From the NCBI GenBank assembly GCA_015232315.1, contig JADFZZ010000003.1, positions 286,275-340,684 on the forward strand: 54,410 nucleotides of DNA, read 5' to 3'. How positions within the stretch are numbered: the stretch's first letter is position 1; each line of letters opens with the position of its first letter. The DNA is from SAR324 cluster bacterium (GTDB lineage: Bacteria; SAR324; NAC60-12). A model generated the notes under the pieces. That model was not told the DNA's origin. It worked only from the letters and a program-made list of their open reading frames with translations, and made no database searches. The position numbers and the translations under genes were made by a program. Shown here piece after piece: positions 8,640 through 17,981 of this stretch.

Positions 8640-9272
8640 ATGTGCCTGAAGAAACTTGTTGTCTCCTTCACCACTATTAAAATCCGGCATCTGTGTCTGT
8701 TGATGATTTGCCAGACCATGATTTTTCCGGAATTGAGGGCTTATGCTCTGGACTGGGTGCCTCAGGAACATGACCGCATGCACCTGTCACTGTATCAGGG
8801 ACAGGCCATCAACAGTGATTTCAAGGATATTTTTTTTAATCCGTGGGATTATCTGGACTCCAGATTATATGTGCTGGCACTGTCCTGGCCTCTGGATGGA
8901 ATGTTGAGACAAATCCATTTTGAATCGGAAGCACAGGTCGCTAAACATTCAGGCCTCCAGAATCACAATGAAACAAACATGGCATTGATTGCCAGACTTC
9001 CTTTTCACTGGAATTCTGGTCAGGCGTCTATTGCTTATGGCCATGGTTTTTCCTATGCGTGGGAAGATTCACAACTGGAATTGGAATACGGACAGTCCAC
9101 CAATAAATTTCTGAGTTACTTTCTGTTGGAAACCACGCTGGGTTTTTATGGGAATTTCCATGATTTTCAAATGTTTTTCCGAATCCATCATCGTTCCGGT
9201 GTTTCGGGAATCTACTGTCGGCCTATCTGCGGATCAAACATTCCGGGATGGGGAATCCGGTTCAATTTATGA
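8640..9272 (+). CDS. small outer-membrane beta-barrel protein, possibly lipid A deacylase (PagL)-like
   Basis: 210 residues. The N-terminal hydrophobic stretch ending PELRAYA (residues about 15-38) is a plausible signal peptide. The rest is rich in alternating aromatic strands (LYVLALSWPLDG, FLSYFLLETTLGFYG, FQMFFRIHHRSG) and ends in an aromatic/hydrophobic C-terminal strand (WGIRFNL), as in barrels. The HHRSG motif in the penultimate strand recalls the catalytic His-x-Ser of PagL/acyloxyacyl hydrolases, and the length suits that family, but the similarity is short. An in-frame TGA lies 15 bp before the ATG, so the start is at or after 8640; no good ribosome binding site is visible. Alternative: an uncharacterised OM protein. 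Confidence 0.6.
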   Translation: MCLKKLVVSFTTIKIRHLCLLMICQTMIFPELRAYALDWVPQEHDRMHLSLYQGQAINSDFKDIFFNPWDYLDSRLYVLALSWPLDGMLRQIHFESEAQVAKHSGLQNHNETNMALIARLPFHWNSGQASIAYGHGFSYAWEDSQLELEYGQSTNKFLSYFLLETTLGFYGNFHDFQMFFRIHHRSGVSGIYCRPICGSNIPGWGIRFNL

Positions 9273-9359
9273 CGAACATTGAACATTGACATTCATGATA
9301 TCTGACGGCAGGATTGAATAAAGTATTCAATATAAATCCAACCTCCAACGAGTAAAACA

Positions 9360-10199
9360 ATGCGAACCATTATAAAAACAGTTAAGGGACAAGCCACTTC
9401 AGACGGGGCTGGCGTTCGGCTGATGCGCAGTATTGGAACGCCTCAATTGAGCGATCTGGATCCTTTTCTCATGCTGGATGAATTCAAATCAGATAACCCC
9501 AATGATTATATCGCGGGTTTTCCACCCCATCCGCATCGTGGCTTTGAGACGGTCACCTATATGCTTGCCGGTTCCATGGAACATCAGGATAATGCCGGCA
9601 ACAAAGGCTTTCTTACGGCTGGAAGTGTGCAATGGATGACGGCTGGCAGAGGAATTGTCCATTCTGAAATGCCCAAACAGGAAAACGGGCTCATGTGGGG
9701 CTTTCAGCTCTGGGTCAATCTGCCGGCAAAGCAGAAAATGACAGCACCACGCTATCAGGACATTCCACCGGAAAATATTCCTGAAATTCATCAGCCGGAT
9801 GGTTGTAAAATCCGTGTGATCGCAGGTCACGCACTGGGCAAAACAGGCCCAGTTGAAGGCATCGTGACGCAACCCTTGTATCTGGATGTTACGATTCCGG
9901 CCAATGGTCAGTTTACCCACGATTTACCTGAAGACCATCAGGCCTTTGTGTATGTTTTTGAAGGGCAGGGGAATATGGGTGTGACCCCTGAAAACAATGG
10001 AACACCGCTTGGCATCTCAACTCTGGGTGTTTTGAGCCAGGGCACAGAATTCAAGGTCAGCACAGACAGTGGGACGCGCTATATCCTGCTGGCGGCCAAG
10101 CCTGTTAAGGAGCCGATTGTGAAATATGGTCCCTTTGTAATGAACACCTTTCAGGAAATTGAACAGGCCGTCCGTGATTATCAACGCGGACTATTTTAG
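9360..10199 (+). CDS. pirin family protein (bicupin)
   Basis: 279 residues, the normal length for bacterial pirins. The N-terminal cupin carries FPPHPHRGFETVTYML and the later HSEMP, which supply the His and Glu ligands that bind one metal ion (usually Fe) in characterised pirins, some of which have quercetin 2,3-dioxygenase activity. The segment SVQWMTAGRGIVHSE is the family hallmark. The C-terminal cupin (residues about 170-279) is more divergent, as usual. Cytosolic. No strong ribosome binding site is seen before ATG 9360. The selenoprotein gene begins 23 bp after the stop, so the two may be co-transcribed, which would fit a redox-stress role; this is inference. Confidence 0.92.
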   Translation: MRTIIKTVKGQATSDGAGVRLMRSIGTPQLSDLDPFLMLDEFKSDNPNDYIAGFPPHPHRGFETVTYMLAGSMEHQDNAGNKGFLTAGSVQWMTAGRGIVHSEMPKQENGLMWGFQLWVNLPAKQKMTAPRYQDIPPENIPEIHQPDGCKIRVIAGHALGKTGPVEGIVTQPLYLDVTIPANGQFTHDLPEDHQAFVYVFEGQGNMGVTPENNGTPLGISTLGVLSQGTEFKVSTDSGTRYILLAAKPVKEPIVKYGPFVMNTFQEIEQAVRDYQRGLF

Positions 10200-10222
10200 T
10201 TGAACTCTCAGCAGGAGGAAAC

Positions 10223-10753
10223 ATGAGCGCCAAACAATTGCAGGAACTGGGAAAATGTACCGTTCTTGATGAACACAATAACAGCATTGTTCTTGGAGAT
10301 GTCTGGAAAAACCAGCGTACTGTTCTGGTTTTTGTCAGGCATTTCGGTTGACTGCTTTGCCGTCGGCAGGTTGCTGACCTTCAGGAGCGAAAACAGGATT
10401 TTGAACAAAAACAGGCAAAACTGGTAGTGATTGGAAATGGTCCCCATTTTTTCATTCAGGGTTTTAGAGAGGATGTGGGCTATGATGGCATCATTTACAC
10501 CGATCCCAGTCTGAAATCGTATCAGGTGTTGAATTTCAAACGGGATCTCAAATCGTTTCTGGGACTTAAATCCGTTAAAGAAAGCCTGCGTGCGCTCACA
10601 ACGGGTCACATGCAGCAAAAAACCCAGGGGGATGCCCTGCAACAGGGGGGTGTTCTGGTGATCAGTCCTCAGGGAACGATTCCCTATCTTCATGTCAATC
10701 AGGAAGCTGGTGACCATGCTCCCATCGAGCAAATCCTCAAAGCCTGCTCATAA
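10223..10753 (+). CDS. selenoprotein: thioredoxin-fold AhpC/TSA_2 (PRXL2-like) protein with in-frame TGA (Sec43)
   Basis: Reading through TGA at 10349-10351 gives 176 residues from ATG 10223, which has an ideal GGAGGAAAC ribosome binding site, to TAA 10753. The TGA is codon 43 within VRHFG-U-LLCRRQV. It replaces the first Cys of the redox CxxC that follows the first beta-strand in AhpC/TSA_2 and PRXL2-type thioredoxin-fold proteins. Reading frame, codon use and domain continue smoothly on both sides (VLVFV before; KLVVIGNG, GDALQQGGVLVISPQG and the C-terminal HAPIEQIL after). Selenocysteine is therefore far more likely than a nonsense mutation. A candidate bacterial SECIS lies at 10368-10380 (AGGT, loop TGCTG, ACCT), with its loop G 22 nt after the TGA. 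Likely a cytosolic peroxidase or redox enzyme. Standard gene callers would report only a truncated product from 10427. Confidence 0.85.
10368..10380 (+). promoter_or_regulatory. candidate bSECIS stem-loop
   Basis: A four-base-pair stem AGGT/ACCT with loop TGCTG lies just downstream of the in-frame TGA. The loop G is within the distance range usual for bacterial SECIS elements. A second small hairpin (TGCC, loop GTC, GGCA) overlaps closer to the TGA. Bacterial SECIS elements are weakly conserved, so this call is tentative. Confidence 0.35.
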
Positions 10754-10760
10754 AAAATAT

Positions 10761-10779
10761 CCCCGGTTTAATTCCGGGG
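10761..10779 (+). terminator. hairpin after selenoprotein gene
   Basis: CCCCGG and CCGGGG form a six-bp GC stem with loop TTTAATT, 8 bp after the stop codon. The downstream sequence lacks a strong T-run, so termination efficiency is uncertain; it could also be a short palindromic repeat. Confidence 0.5.
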
Positions 10780-10799
10780 TCACCTTCACCAAGTAATTC

Positions 10800-13700
10800 A
10801 TGAACCAAAGCTGGCAGAAATACACAACATATCTATTGCCATGGCTGACGTTAGGCTGGATCTTTCTGGCTATGTTCTGGGTGTATCCATCAGAAATGGA
10901 CAGAATATTTGTGTATGAATACACCCGAAATTATCCTCGCGCGATTCATGATTTATCCATTTGGATCGCTCAGGATCCTTCCTCCCGAAAAATGGATATA
11001 CTGGCCCGTTTGTATGTGAAATCCGGCAAATTGCAGAATGCGGAAGATGTTTATCGTGAGGCGGATATTCCGCTGGAGATTCTGGACATGCTACTGACCT
11101 CGTATCGTGCCCGATCGCACTATGAGGATGTCCGACGATTGCTACTGGTCAAACAGGAATTGAGGCCCCTGGACAAAGCTGTCCCCCGTGAACTTACCAT
11201 TTTGTTTCAACAACTGAAGGATTACCCCTCGATGATCGTTCAACTGGAAAAACTGATTGCCCTTGATCCGTCTGATCCCGAACCTTACCGGGAATTGGGC
11301 GATTTGTATTTTCTGACAGAACAGGATGAAAAAGGAATGGCCGCCTATCATAAACGGGCAGAATTATTGAACGAGATGAAAACCTGGCGGGATCTGGCAC
11401 AGGTTTATCTCTACAAGAAAATGACAGAACAGGGGTTGACCCTGATGCAGACCATTGCCGAACAATACAATCATCCCAACCTCTGGAAAGAACTGGGAGA
11501 ACTTTATGCCTATCATGGTTACCCCGAAAAATCGCTTGAGGCCTATCTCCACAGAGCACGTTTGACCAACAGGCTGGAAGACTGGAAACGCGTGATGGAT
11601 GTTTATCTCAATCAGGATAAGAAAGTCGAAGGTCTGGCGCTGTATGAAACTGTCATCAAGCCGCTGGAACAACCCGCGTTGTGGAAAGAACTGGGTGATT
11701 TGTATGTGTATTACGACATGGAGGAAAAAGCCTTTGACGCTTATAAAAAACGGGCTGAACTTCTCGAAACCATAGTGGGCTGGCAGGATCTGGCAAATCT
11801 GTATCTTTATAAACAACGCATTCCGGAAGGCATGGCCATCCATCAACGTCTGACCGAAGCAGAAAATACACCTGACGTATGGAAAACCCTGGGTGATCTT
11901 TATCTGTATTACGGCATGACCGAAGAAGGTCTGGCTTCCTACAGACACCGTGCGGAACTTATGAATTCATTCCAGGGATGGAAAGCTCTGGCACAACAGC
12001 ATTTTGCCCTGAAAAAGATCCCTGAAGGTCTCGCCATTTACCGGGAACAGGCTGAAAAGAACAATGATGCCGCCATCTGGAACGAACTGGCCAGTCTCTA
12101 TGTGTATTACGGAATGGAACAAGAGATGTTCGCGCTCTACACCCAACTGGCTCGTCAGTCGAATACCATTGATGCCTGGAAACAACTGGCACAATTGTAT
12201 TTCCTCAGGAAACAGATTGATGAAGGCTTAAAAATTTATCAACAAACAGCGGAGAGCTTCAAAACTCCGGCCTTATGGAAAGAAACGGCTGATCTGTATT
12301 TTTATTACGACCGCGTGGATGATGGTTTTCTGGCACAGGCCCGTTACACAGAAAGTCAGGACAGCATTGAGGCATGGAAACAACTGGCGCAACTTTACAT
12401 CTATAAAAAACGGGAGAAAGAAGGATTACAGGTTTATTATCTGCTGGCACACAATCATCAGATACCGGCACTATGGAAAGAGGTGGCAAACCTCTATCTG
12501 TATTATGGCTATAAAGAGGAAGGTCTCTCCGCTTATGAACGCTATGTGGCCCTTGAAACCACGCCTGAAACCAGGGAAAATCTTGCCTTGCTGTATCTGG
12601 CGCATGGAAAATCCAGGAAGGGCGTTTCCCTGTATCTGCAATTGGCCCGTGAATTCAATACCCCTGAATTATGGCAGGAACTGGCCAACATCTATTTTTC
12701 AAAAAACATGGAACAATCCGGATTGAAAGCCATGGAAAATGCCAATCAGAAACGTCCCGAGCTGGCAACAACTCTCCGTCTTGCCGCAAGGATGGAATAT
12801 GACAAACAACTGGCTGGTGCGGAAAACTATTTTATTCAGGCCATTTCCCTGTATCCCGAACCACGGAATGGCGAAATGGAATTGATTAAATTTTATCTCA
12901 GGCAAGGCATGCTGGAAAAAGCGCATGACCGCATGTTATCGCTGGAGGAACAGGGGCTTCTGACCGGAGAAGATCAACTGCTGGCGCTGAAAATCTATTT
13001 CTGGGTCAATAATCAGGATGCAGGAACCAGAATGCTTTCCCGGATTCCCGTAGAGCAACTTCCTCCCGAAAATCTGGATCTGTATTACAAACTGGCGGTG
13101 TCCCATGGTCTGTTTGATAAAGCCATCGCCATCCTGGATTATCTGGAACTTCATGCCCCCTCTCCTGAGCTATGGAAAAAACGGGTATTGCTTGTCAGAC
13201 AACGCGGATATCCTGAACAGGCTGTACAAATCATACAAAATCAAATCAGTCACTATGGCGAATCCCTGGAATTGCTGGAAGCGTTGTATGACACCTATGA
13301 TTCCCTGCATGACCCTGAACGGGTTTCTGTGTTGCATCGTATTCTGGTGAATTATCCGGACAATCAGCAATGGATGATCAAAGCACTCAGCATCTACACG
13401 TTTCGGCAGGAATATGGAGAGGGTTTTGAAGTTTTGCGACAACGCTATGAACGGCAGGCAAATAGTGACACACTCAAGGGGATGCTCAAACTGGCCATCA
13501 AGGGCGGATTGGCCGTTGAAGCGCAAACAATTCTGGACCGTGTCCCTGAAGCGCAACAAGACGCGGAAGTGGAGTCCATGGCTGTTGATATTGGCTACCT
13601 GTCGGGTGATCTTCCCTGGGTGACCCGTTGGCTGGAACGCAGATTCGCAAGAACTTCCAACGCGAGTGACCTAGATGCGCTTATTTTGCTTTATCGAACG

Positions 13701-14741
13701 CTCAAGGAACCTCTAAAAGAAATAACGGCCCGTGCCCGACTGGTCAGCATCCGACCCAGCATGGAATATAAAATTGCCTGGGTCCGCGCTTTTGCCGAAT
13801 GGAATTGCAGGGACCTGGCATTGAAATACGCACGGATGCTGGCTCGAAATCCACGAATTTCGGGGAACTCCACAGAGTTGTTGGCGGAATTACTCGAATA
13901 TCTGGGTGATCCTGAGGAAGCCATCAAATTATACAATCAACAGCTCAAACGCGGTGACGTTGCCCCTCAAATTCAGTTGAAACTGGGAACTGTTTTGTAT
14001 GCTCAGGGAAATTACAACAACGCCATCAGGTATCTGGAAAAAGGACTTCAAGCCAATCCGGATGATTTTAGAACGCAATGGATGCTGTTGATCAGTTATC
14101 TGGAATCCGGCCAGGAACCCGGAGATCCAGGACTGCAACAACGGGTGTACGACACCATCCGGTCAGAAAGAAAATTGAGTGATTCCGATCAACTGACAGC
14201 ATTGCGGCTGTTGCTTGTTCAGGAAAACTATCCTGTCTTGTTTGATACCTTTCATGATTTTCTGAAAACATGGCAGAATCCCTCAGATCTGTTTTATTGG
14301 TTTGTGGAGCAACTGCATCAGAAAAACCGTCTCAACTGGCTACTGGAAGACATGGTTCAGAATCAAAAATACTATCCGCCGAAACTGAATTACTATCAGG
14401 GAAGATATGAACTGGAAATCAGACTGGGGCAATCATCAAAAGCATTGATCACACTGGAGCAATGGGTCAAAGCTGAACCAAACAATATCAAGGCTTGGAA
14501 AGATCTGGCTTATAGCGCACTTCAGGCAGGCGACAGAAATAGATCGTTGATGGCCTTTGGACAAGTCAAACGATTGACCCGCAATGTGATGGTCAGTAGC
14601 GTTTTTAAGGCCGCGGAACAACCTGTCGAAGCCAGAGAAATTCAACCGGAAACACCTGTTATTGAGCCACAGACAACCGTTGCTGAATCGCCAAAGATCT
14701 GCCCCATTCCACAGTCTTTCAATCCAATGCTGCCGTTTTAG
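10800..14741 (+). CDS. large membrane-anchored TPR-repeat protein (PelB scaffold-like)
   Basis: 1313 residues. One N-terminal transmembrane helix (WLTLGWIFLAMFWVYP, residues about 15-30) is followed by an almost continuous helical-repeat superstructure, probably in the periplasm. From residue about 150 to 620 a double unit of about 67 residues recurs. One half carries ALWKE(L/V)(G/A)(D/N)LY.YYG and the other AWK.LAQLY..KK..EGL.(I/V)Y, typical of tandem TPRs. A second TPR block occupies residues 620-1290, with a canonical copy near 1070 (LGTVLYAQGNYNNAIRYLEK). The C-terminal tail is Pro/Glu-rich. The beta-barrel gene starts 8 bp after the stop. The pair resembles P. aeruginosa PelB (TM helix, TPRs, C-terminal porin) split into two genes, but no other pel genes are in the window. 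Function is inferred. Confidence 0.85.
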   Translation: MNQSWQKYTTYLLPWLTLGWIFLAMFWVYPSEMDRIFVYEYTRNYPRAIHDLSIWIAQDPSSRKMDILARLYVKSGKLQNAEDVYREADIPLEILDMLLTSYRARSHYEDVRRLLLVKQELRPLDKAVPRELTILFQQLKDYPSMIVQLEKLIALDPSDPEPYRELGDLYFLTEQDEKGMAAYHKRAELLNEMKTWRDLAQVYLYKKMTEQGLTLMQTIAEQYNHPNLWKELGELYAYHGYPEKSLEAYLHRARLTNRLEDWKRVMDVYLNQDKKVEGLALYETVIKPLEQPALWKELGDLYVYYDMEEKAFDAYKKRAELLETIVGWQDLANLYLYKQRIPEGMAIHQRLTEAENTPDVWKTLGDLYLYYGMTEEGLASYRHRAELMNSFQGWKALAQQHFALKKIPEGLAIYREQAEKNNDAAIWNELASLYVYYGMEQEMFALYTQLARQSNTIDAWKQLAQLYFLRKQIDEGLKIYQQTAESFKTPALWKETADLYFYYDRVDDGFLAQARYTESQDSIEAWKQLAQLYIYKKREKEGLQVYYLLAHNHQIPALWKEVANLYLYYGYKEEGLSAYERYVALETTPETRENLALLYLAHGKSRKGVSLYLQLAREFNTPELWQELANIYFSKNMEQSGLKAMENANQKRPELATTLRLAARMEYDKQLAGAENYFIQAISLYPEPRNGEMELIKFYLRQGMLEKAHDRMLSLEEQGLLTGEDQLLALKIYFWVNNQDAGTRMLSRIPVEQLPPENLDLYYKLAVSHGLFDKAIAILDYLELHAPSPELWKKRVLLVRQRGYPEQAVQIIQNQISHYGESLELLEALYDTYDSLHDPERVSVLHRILVNYPDNQQWMIKALSIYTFRQEYGEGFEVLRQRYERQANSDTLKGMLKLAIKGGLAVEAQTILDRVPEAQQDAEVESMAVDIGYLSGDLPWVTRWLERRFARTSNASDLDALILLYRTLKEPLKEITARARLVSIRPSMEYKIAWVRAFAEWNCRDLALKYARMLARNPRISGNSTELLAELLEYLGDPEEAIKLYNQQLKRGDVAPQIQLKLGTVLYAQGNYNNAIRYLEKGLQANPDDFRTQWMLLISYLESGQEPGDPGLQQRVYDTIRSERKLSDSDQLTALRLLLVQENYPVLFDTFHDFLKTWQNPSDLFYWFVEQLHQKNRLNWLLEDMVQNQKYYPPKLNYYQGRYELEIRLGQSSKALITLEQWVKAEPNNIKAWKDLAYSALQAGDRNRSLMAFGQVKRLTRNVMVSSVFKAAEQPVEAREIQPETPVIEPQTTVAESPKICPIPQSFNPMLPF

Positions 14742-14749
14742 GATTCTGC

Positions 14750-15760
14750 ATGAACACCTATTTCAGAATATTTTCATGTTTGTTCATATCCCTGGTCATG
14801 CTTTCACTTCAATGCCTGGCTGAAGAACCATGGGTTGTGTCGGCAGAGGACCGTGCGTTTTATGCGGACTATCTGAATTTGTTGAGAGATCGGGCCAGTT
14901 ATGCCGGGATATCCGCAGAGTTTCTTTCACGTTCCAACGGTGATTATGAAACCAGTTATATGCTGTCTTCCAATTTCCGGGTCCAGCCCAAACTATTTGG
15001 CTTTGTGCGGTTCCATGAATGGTTGTTTGAGGGCGAAAGCGGAATAAAGGCTGACTACCTGAACCATCAGGCAGGGTTTCATCAGGAACTGAAGGGCGCC
15101 CTGTCGATGGAAGTCACCTTCGAACATCAGGGCGTTGTGACAGGAGGCGACTGGGCCGTTATGGATAAGTGGGGTTCGTGGAATATGAAATTTTCTCTGG
15201 CGGCCAATTTGCCATGGAATGACAGCCTGGCCACACGTCAACTGGATGGTTCCTACCACAGATTTTTGTCATCAGCACGCACTGTATTTTTGACGGATTA
15301 TAGCTTTTATCTGGAAGGACGCTACCAACAATTCATGCTGGGTCAGAGCGAAGCGTATGAAGGCACCGAACTCAAAGGGGTGGTCTCGCTTTCCCGTCAA
15401 TGGAGTTGGCGGTATGACGTTCTGCGTCTGGCCTGGGTGCTGGAAACCACAAACACTGAATCTTCAGCGCTACCCATTCCGTTGGTTGATATCCAGAATC
15501 ATTCCATAAGATTAACCGGGGAGCATTCCTGGGGCTTCTGGCAATGGTGGGGATATCCACTCTGGTCTGTTGTCGAAGCGACCTGGACCCGGAAAGTTCT
15601 GCAGGAAACCAATGCGACCAGCCTTTACCTTGAGACTCAATACCGTCAGAATATCTACCACCTGTGGACACTGTCCCTGTCTTATGCGAGCAGTGAAGAG
15701 CTTGTCGGCAACTATTTGGAACGAAGGTTACTGCTTGGCTGGCGCTGGTATTTCAGATAA
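14750..15760 (+). CDS. outer-membrane beta-barrel protein partner of the TPR scaffold
   Basis: 336 residues. A signal peptide (FRIFSCLFISLVMLSLQCLA, residues about 5-24) is followed by repeated amphipathic strands with aromatic girdle residues (FVRFHEWLFEG, SFYLEGRYQQFMLG, WGFWQWWGYPLW, LYLETQYRQ). It ends in RLLLGWRWYFR, a C-terminal strand suited to BAM recognition. A short helical segment (AEDRAFYADYLNLLRDRASYAG) precedes the barrel. The start lies 8 bp after the TPR gene, so the genes are almost certainly one operon. By analogy with PelB this could be the export pore docked to the TPR scaffold. No exact family is recognised. Confidence 0.72.
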   Translation: MNTYFRIFSCLFISLVMLSLQCLAEEPWVVSAEDRAFYADYLNLLRDRASYAGISAEFLSRSNGDYETSYMLSSNFRVQPKLFGFVRFHEWLFEGESGIKADYLNHQAGFHQELKGALSMEVTFEHQGVVTGGDWAVMDKWGSWNMKFSLAANLPWNDSLATRQLDGSYHRFLSSARTVFLTDYSFYLEGRYQQFMLGQSEAYEGTELKGVVSLSRQWSWRYDVLRLAWVLETTNTESSALPIPLVDIQNHSIRLTGEHSWGFWQWWGYPLWSVVEATWTRKVLQETNATSLYLETQYRQNIYHLWTLSLSYASSEELVGNYLERRLLLGWRWYFR

Positions 15761-15852
15761 TTCTGTCCGTTGTTTTTCATTCATCAGGGTGGGTCACATT
15801 AAGTCCCTGACTCTAAGTCATGGAAGATGATTAAAATCTTAACCTTGAATTT

Positions 15853-16014
15853 GGGGTTGGTCACATTTTAGGCCATGTGTCAAAAATTTAATTTTTTGAT
15901 GTTCCACCTGATTTGTGTTTTATTCCGTAGGGGCAGACCTCTGTGTCTGCCACGGATCAGTGCGAACACACAGGCTCACGCCTACCAATTGTGGCAGAAA
16001 ATATGACCAACTCC
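15853..16014. repeat. 162-bp MITE-like element with 23-bp terminal inverted repeats
   Basis: The left end at 15853-15875 starts GGGGTTGGTCACATTTT. The right end at 15992-16014, read on the opposite strand, starts GGAGTTGGTCATATTTT; the two match at 19 of 23 positions. A shorter related string (GGGTGGGTCACATT) occurs at 15787. The left end also matches, at 22 of 23 positions in inverted orientation, the sequence at 23501-23523 beyond hsdR. The ends therefore define either a small non-autonomous element or one boundary of the restriction-modification island. No transposase for these ends is recognisable in the window. Confidence 0.65.
15927..15985. repeat. GTAGGGGC-type palindromic repeat
   Basis: It begins GTAGGGGCAGACC, contains a hairpin with arms GGCAGAC and GTCTGCC (15932-15951), and closes with GGCTCACGCCTAC. 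The GTAGGGGC head is shared with the REP palindromes around the transposase at 19275-19853, so this may be a diverged relative. It lies inside the MITE-like element upstream of hsdM. Confidence 0.5.
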
Positions 16015-16066
16015 TAAAAATTCCTATAACCCGTTCAAAGTATAATTGCGTTTAATCAAAGGAAAC

Positions 16067-17611
16067 ATGGCAAACAATACCAACAACACCGAAAAATTTG
16101 AGGCAACACTTTTTAAGTCTGCCGACAAGCTCCGCAAAAACATGGACGCCGCAGAATACAAGCATATTGTTCTGGGGCTTATTTTTTTGAAATATATCTC
16201 CGATTCCTTTGAGGTGCTTTTCAATAAGCTCACGAAAAATGAAGGAGAATATGCTGGATCTGATCCTGAAGATGTTGACGAATACCGGGCGGAAAACGTG
16301 TTTTTCGTTCCGCAGGATGCCAGGTGGTCATATCTTCATGGTCGTTCCAAACTTCCTTCCGTGGGGAAAGACGTAGACGATGCGATGGAAGCCATTGAAA
16401 AAGAAAACCCGACACTGAAAGGAATCCTTCCCAAAGTCTATTCCCGTCCGAATCTTGATAAAACCGCTCTTGGCGGACTCATTGATCTTATCGGGAATAT
16501 CGCTCTTGGTGATGAAGTTTCCAAGAGTAAGGATATTCTTGGGCGGGTGTATGAGTATTTCCTTGGAGAATTCGCCAATGCCGAAGGAAAGAAAGGCGGA
16601 CAGTTCTACACACCAAAGTCGATTGTACGGATTATGGTTGAAATGATTGAGCCGTACAAAGGGCGGGTGTATGACCCCTGCTGTGGTTCCGGCGGGATGT
16701 TTGTCATGAGTGAAAAATTCATAGAGTCTCATCAGGGGAAAATTGACGATATTTCCATTTACGGACAGGAAAGCAACCAAACCACGTACCGTTTGTGCCG
16801 AATGAATTTGGCGATTCGCGGTCTTGACGGCTCACAGGTGAAATGGAATACGGAAGGTTCGTTTTTGAATGATACCCACAAAGATTTGAAAGCCGATTTT
16901 ATCCTTGCCAATCCTCCTTTCAATGACAGCGACTGGTCGGGTGATTTGCTTCAAACCGATGCCCGCTGGAAATATGGAACGCCTCCTTCCGGGAATGCCA
17001 ACTTTGCCTGGCTTCAGCACATGGTCTATCATCTCTCTCCAAAAGGAGTGATGGCGTGTGTGCTTGCCAATGGTTCGCTTTCTTCGCAGACAAACAGTGA
17101 AGGCGATATTCGGCAATCCTTTATTGAAAATGATCTGATTGATTGTATTGTCGCCCTTCCCAAACAGCTTTTTTACAATACCGGAATTCCCGCCTGTATT
17201 TGGTTTTTATCACGGAAACGATCTGGAAACGGTGATCGTAAACGAACCGGTGAAATTCTTTTCATTGATGCCTCGGAAACCGGGTTCATGATTGACCGGA
17301 CTCATCGAGAATTTACGGAAGTCGATATACAGAAAATTGCCGGAACCTATCATGAGTGGCGACAAAAAGACGGGAAATATGAGGATATAAAAGGGTTCTG
17401 TAAATCGGCTGGAATCGAGGAAGTGAAAAAGCATAATTATATTCTCACGCCCGGGCGGTATGTCGGGATAGAAGATGAAGAGGATGACGGAATTTTGTTT
17501 GAGGATAAGATTGCGGAATTGACAGGAAAATTGAGAGAGCAGATGGATCAGGAAATAAGCCTCAATGCGGAAATTGAGAAACAGTTGGGGAATATTGGGA
17601 TTACTTTATAA
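16067..17611 (+). CDS. hsdM: type I restriction-modification DNA methyltransferase subunit HsdM
   Basis: 514 residues from ATG 16067 with AAAGGAAAC upstream; an in-frame TTG at 16046 is rejected. The N-terminal helical HsdM_N domain ([20 protein letters not shown]) precedes the N6-adenine methylase core. The AdoMet-binding motif [11 protein letters not shown], is near residue 203 and the catalytic motif IV, NPPF, is near 281. The C-terminus has a coiled-coil ([23 protein letters not shown]) expected to contact HsdS. With HsdS it methylates the recognition site; with HsdR it forms the restriction complex. It is the first gene of the island. A TATAAT at 16041-16046 might serve as its -10, without a clear -35. 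Confidence 0.95.
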   Translation: MANNTNNTEKFEATLFKSADKLRKNMDAAEYKHIVLGLIFLKYISDSFEVLFNKLTKNEGEYAGSDPEDVDEYRAENVFFVPQDARWSYLHGRSKLPSVGKDVDDAMEAIEKENPTLKGILPKVYSRPNLDKTALGGLIDLIGNIALGDEVSKSKDILGRVYEYFLGEFANAEGKKGGQFYTPKSIVRIMVEMIEPYKGRVYDPCCGSGGMFVMSEKFIESHQGKIDDISIYGQESNQTTYRLCRMNLAIRGLDGSQVKWNTEGSFLNDTHKDLKADFILANPPFNDSDWSGDLLQTDARWKYGTPPSGNANFAWLQHMVYHLSPKGVMACVLANGSLSSQTNSEGDIRQSFIENDLIDCIVALPKQLFYNTGIPACIWFLSRKRSGNGDRKRTGEILFIDASETGFMIDRTHREFTEVDIQKIAGTYHEWRQKDGKYEDIKGFCKSAGIEEVKKHNYILTPGRYVGIEDEEDDGILFEDKIAELTGKLREQMDQEISLNAEIEKQLGNIGITL

Positions 17612-17628
17612 TCTTTTAGGAATTTTAT

Positions 17629-17980
17629 ATGAAAAAAGACGATAAACAACTTTCGATAAGAAATTCTACAACAGAGTTTCTTATATTCACTTCAGAAGCC
17701 GGAGAAAATACCATAGAAGTGCGAATCCATGATAACAACGTATGGTTGACACAAAAACTCATAGCAAAGCTCTTTGAAGTTCAAATTCCAACCATCAATG
17801 AACATTTGAAAAATATTTTTTCGTCAAATGAGCTTACAGAAAAAGCAACTATTAGGAAATTCCTAATAGTTCAAAAAGAGGGACAAATTTGAAAAGTATC
17901 GTCCCATTCAGGATCGACTCTATGAGTCGGATTTTGACCGTGTGGTCAAGGGGTTGGAGTTTAATAATAAAGGAAAATAG
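17629..17980 (+). pseudogene. rhuM-family gene remnant (internal deletion and frameshift)
   Basis: The N-terminal part (17629-17892, 87 codons) matches RhuM-family proteins often carried with type I restriction systems: IEVRIHDNNVWLTQKLIAKL followed by INEHLKNIF. It stops at TGA 17890-17892 after KEGQI. Immediately after, in another frame, the sequence encodes KYRPIQDRLYESDFDRVVKG up to TAG 17980, which looks like a RhuM C-terminus. The central DNA-binding and Fic-like portion of a normal protein of about 330 residues is missing. The cassette sits between hsdM and hsdS and has decayed while its neighbours look intact. Family assignment rests on recalled motifs. Confidence 0.75.
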
Positions 17981-17981
17981 T

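Noticed and set aside
10349-10351. TGA read as Trp (alternative genetic code) rather than Sec
   Set aside because: Many clear genes here (for example the NifU fusion, hsdR and mtaB's upstream neighbour) end at TGA, so it functions as a stop codon in this genome.
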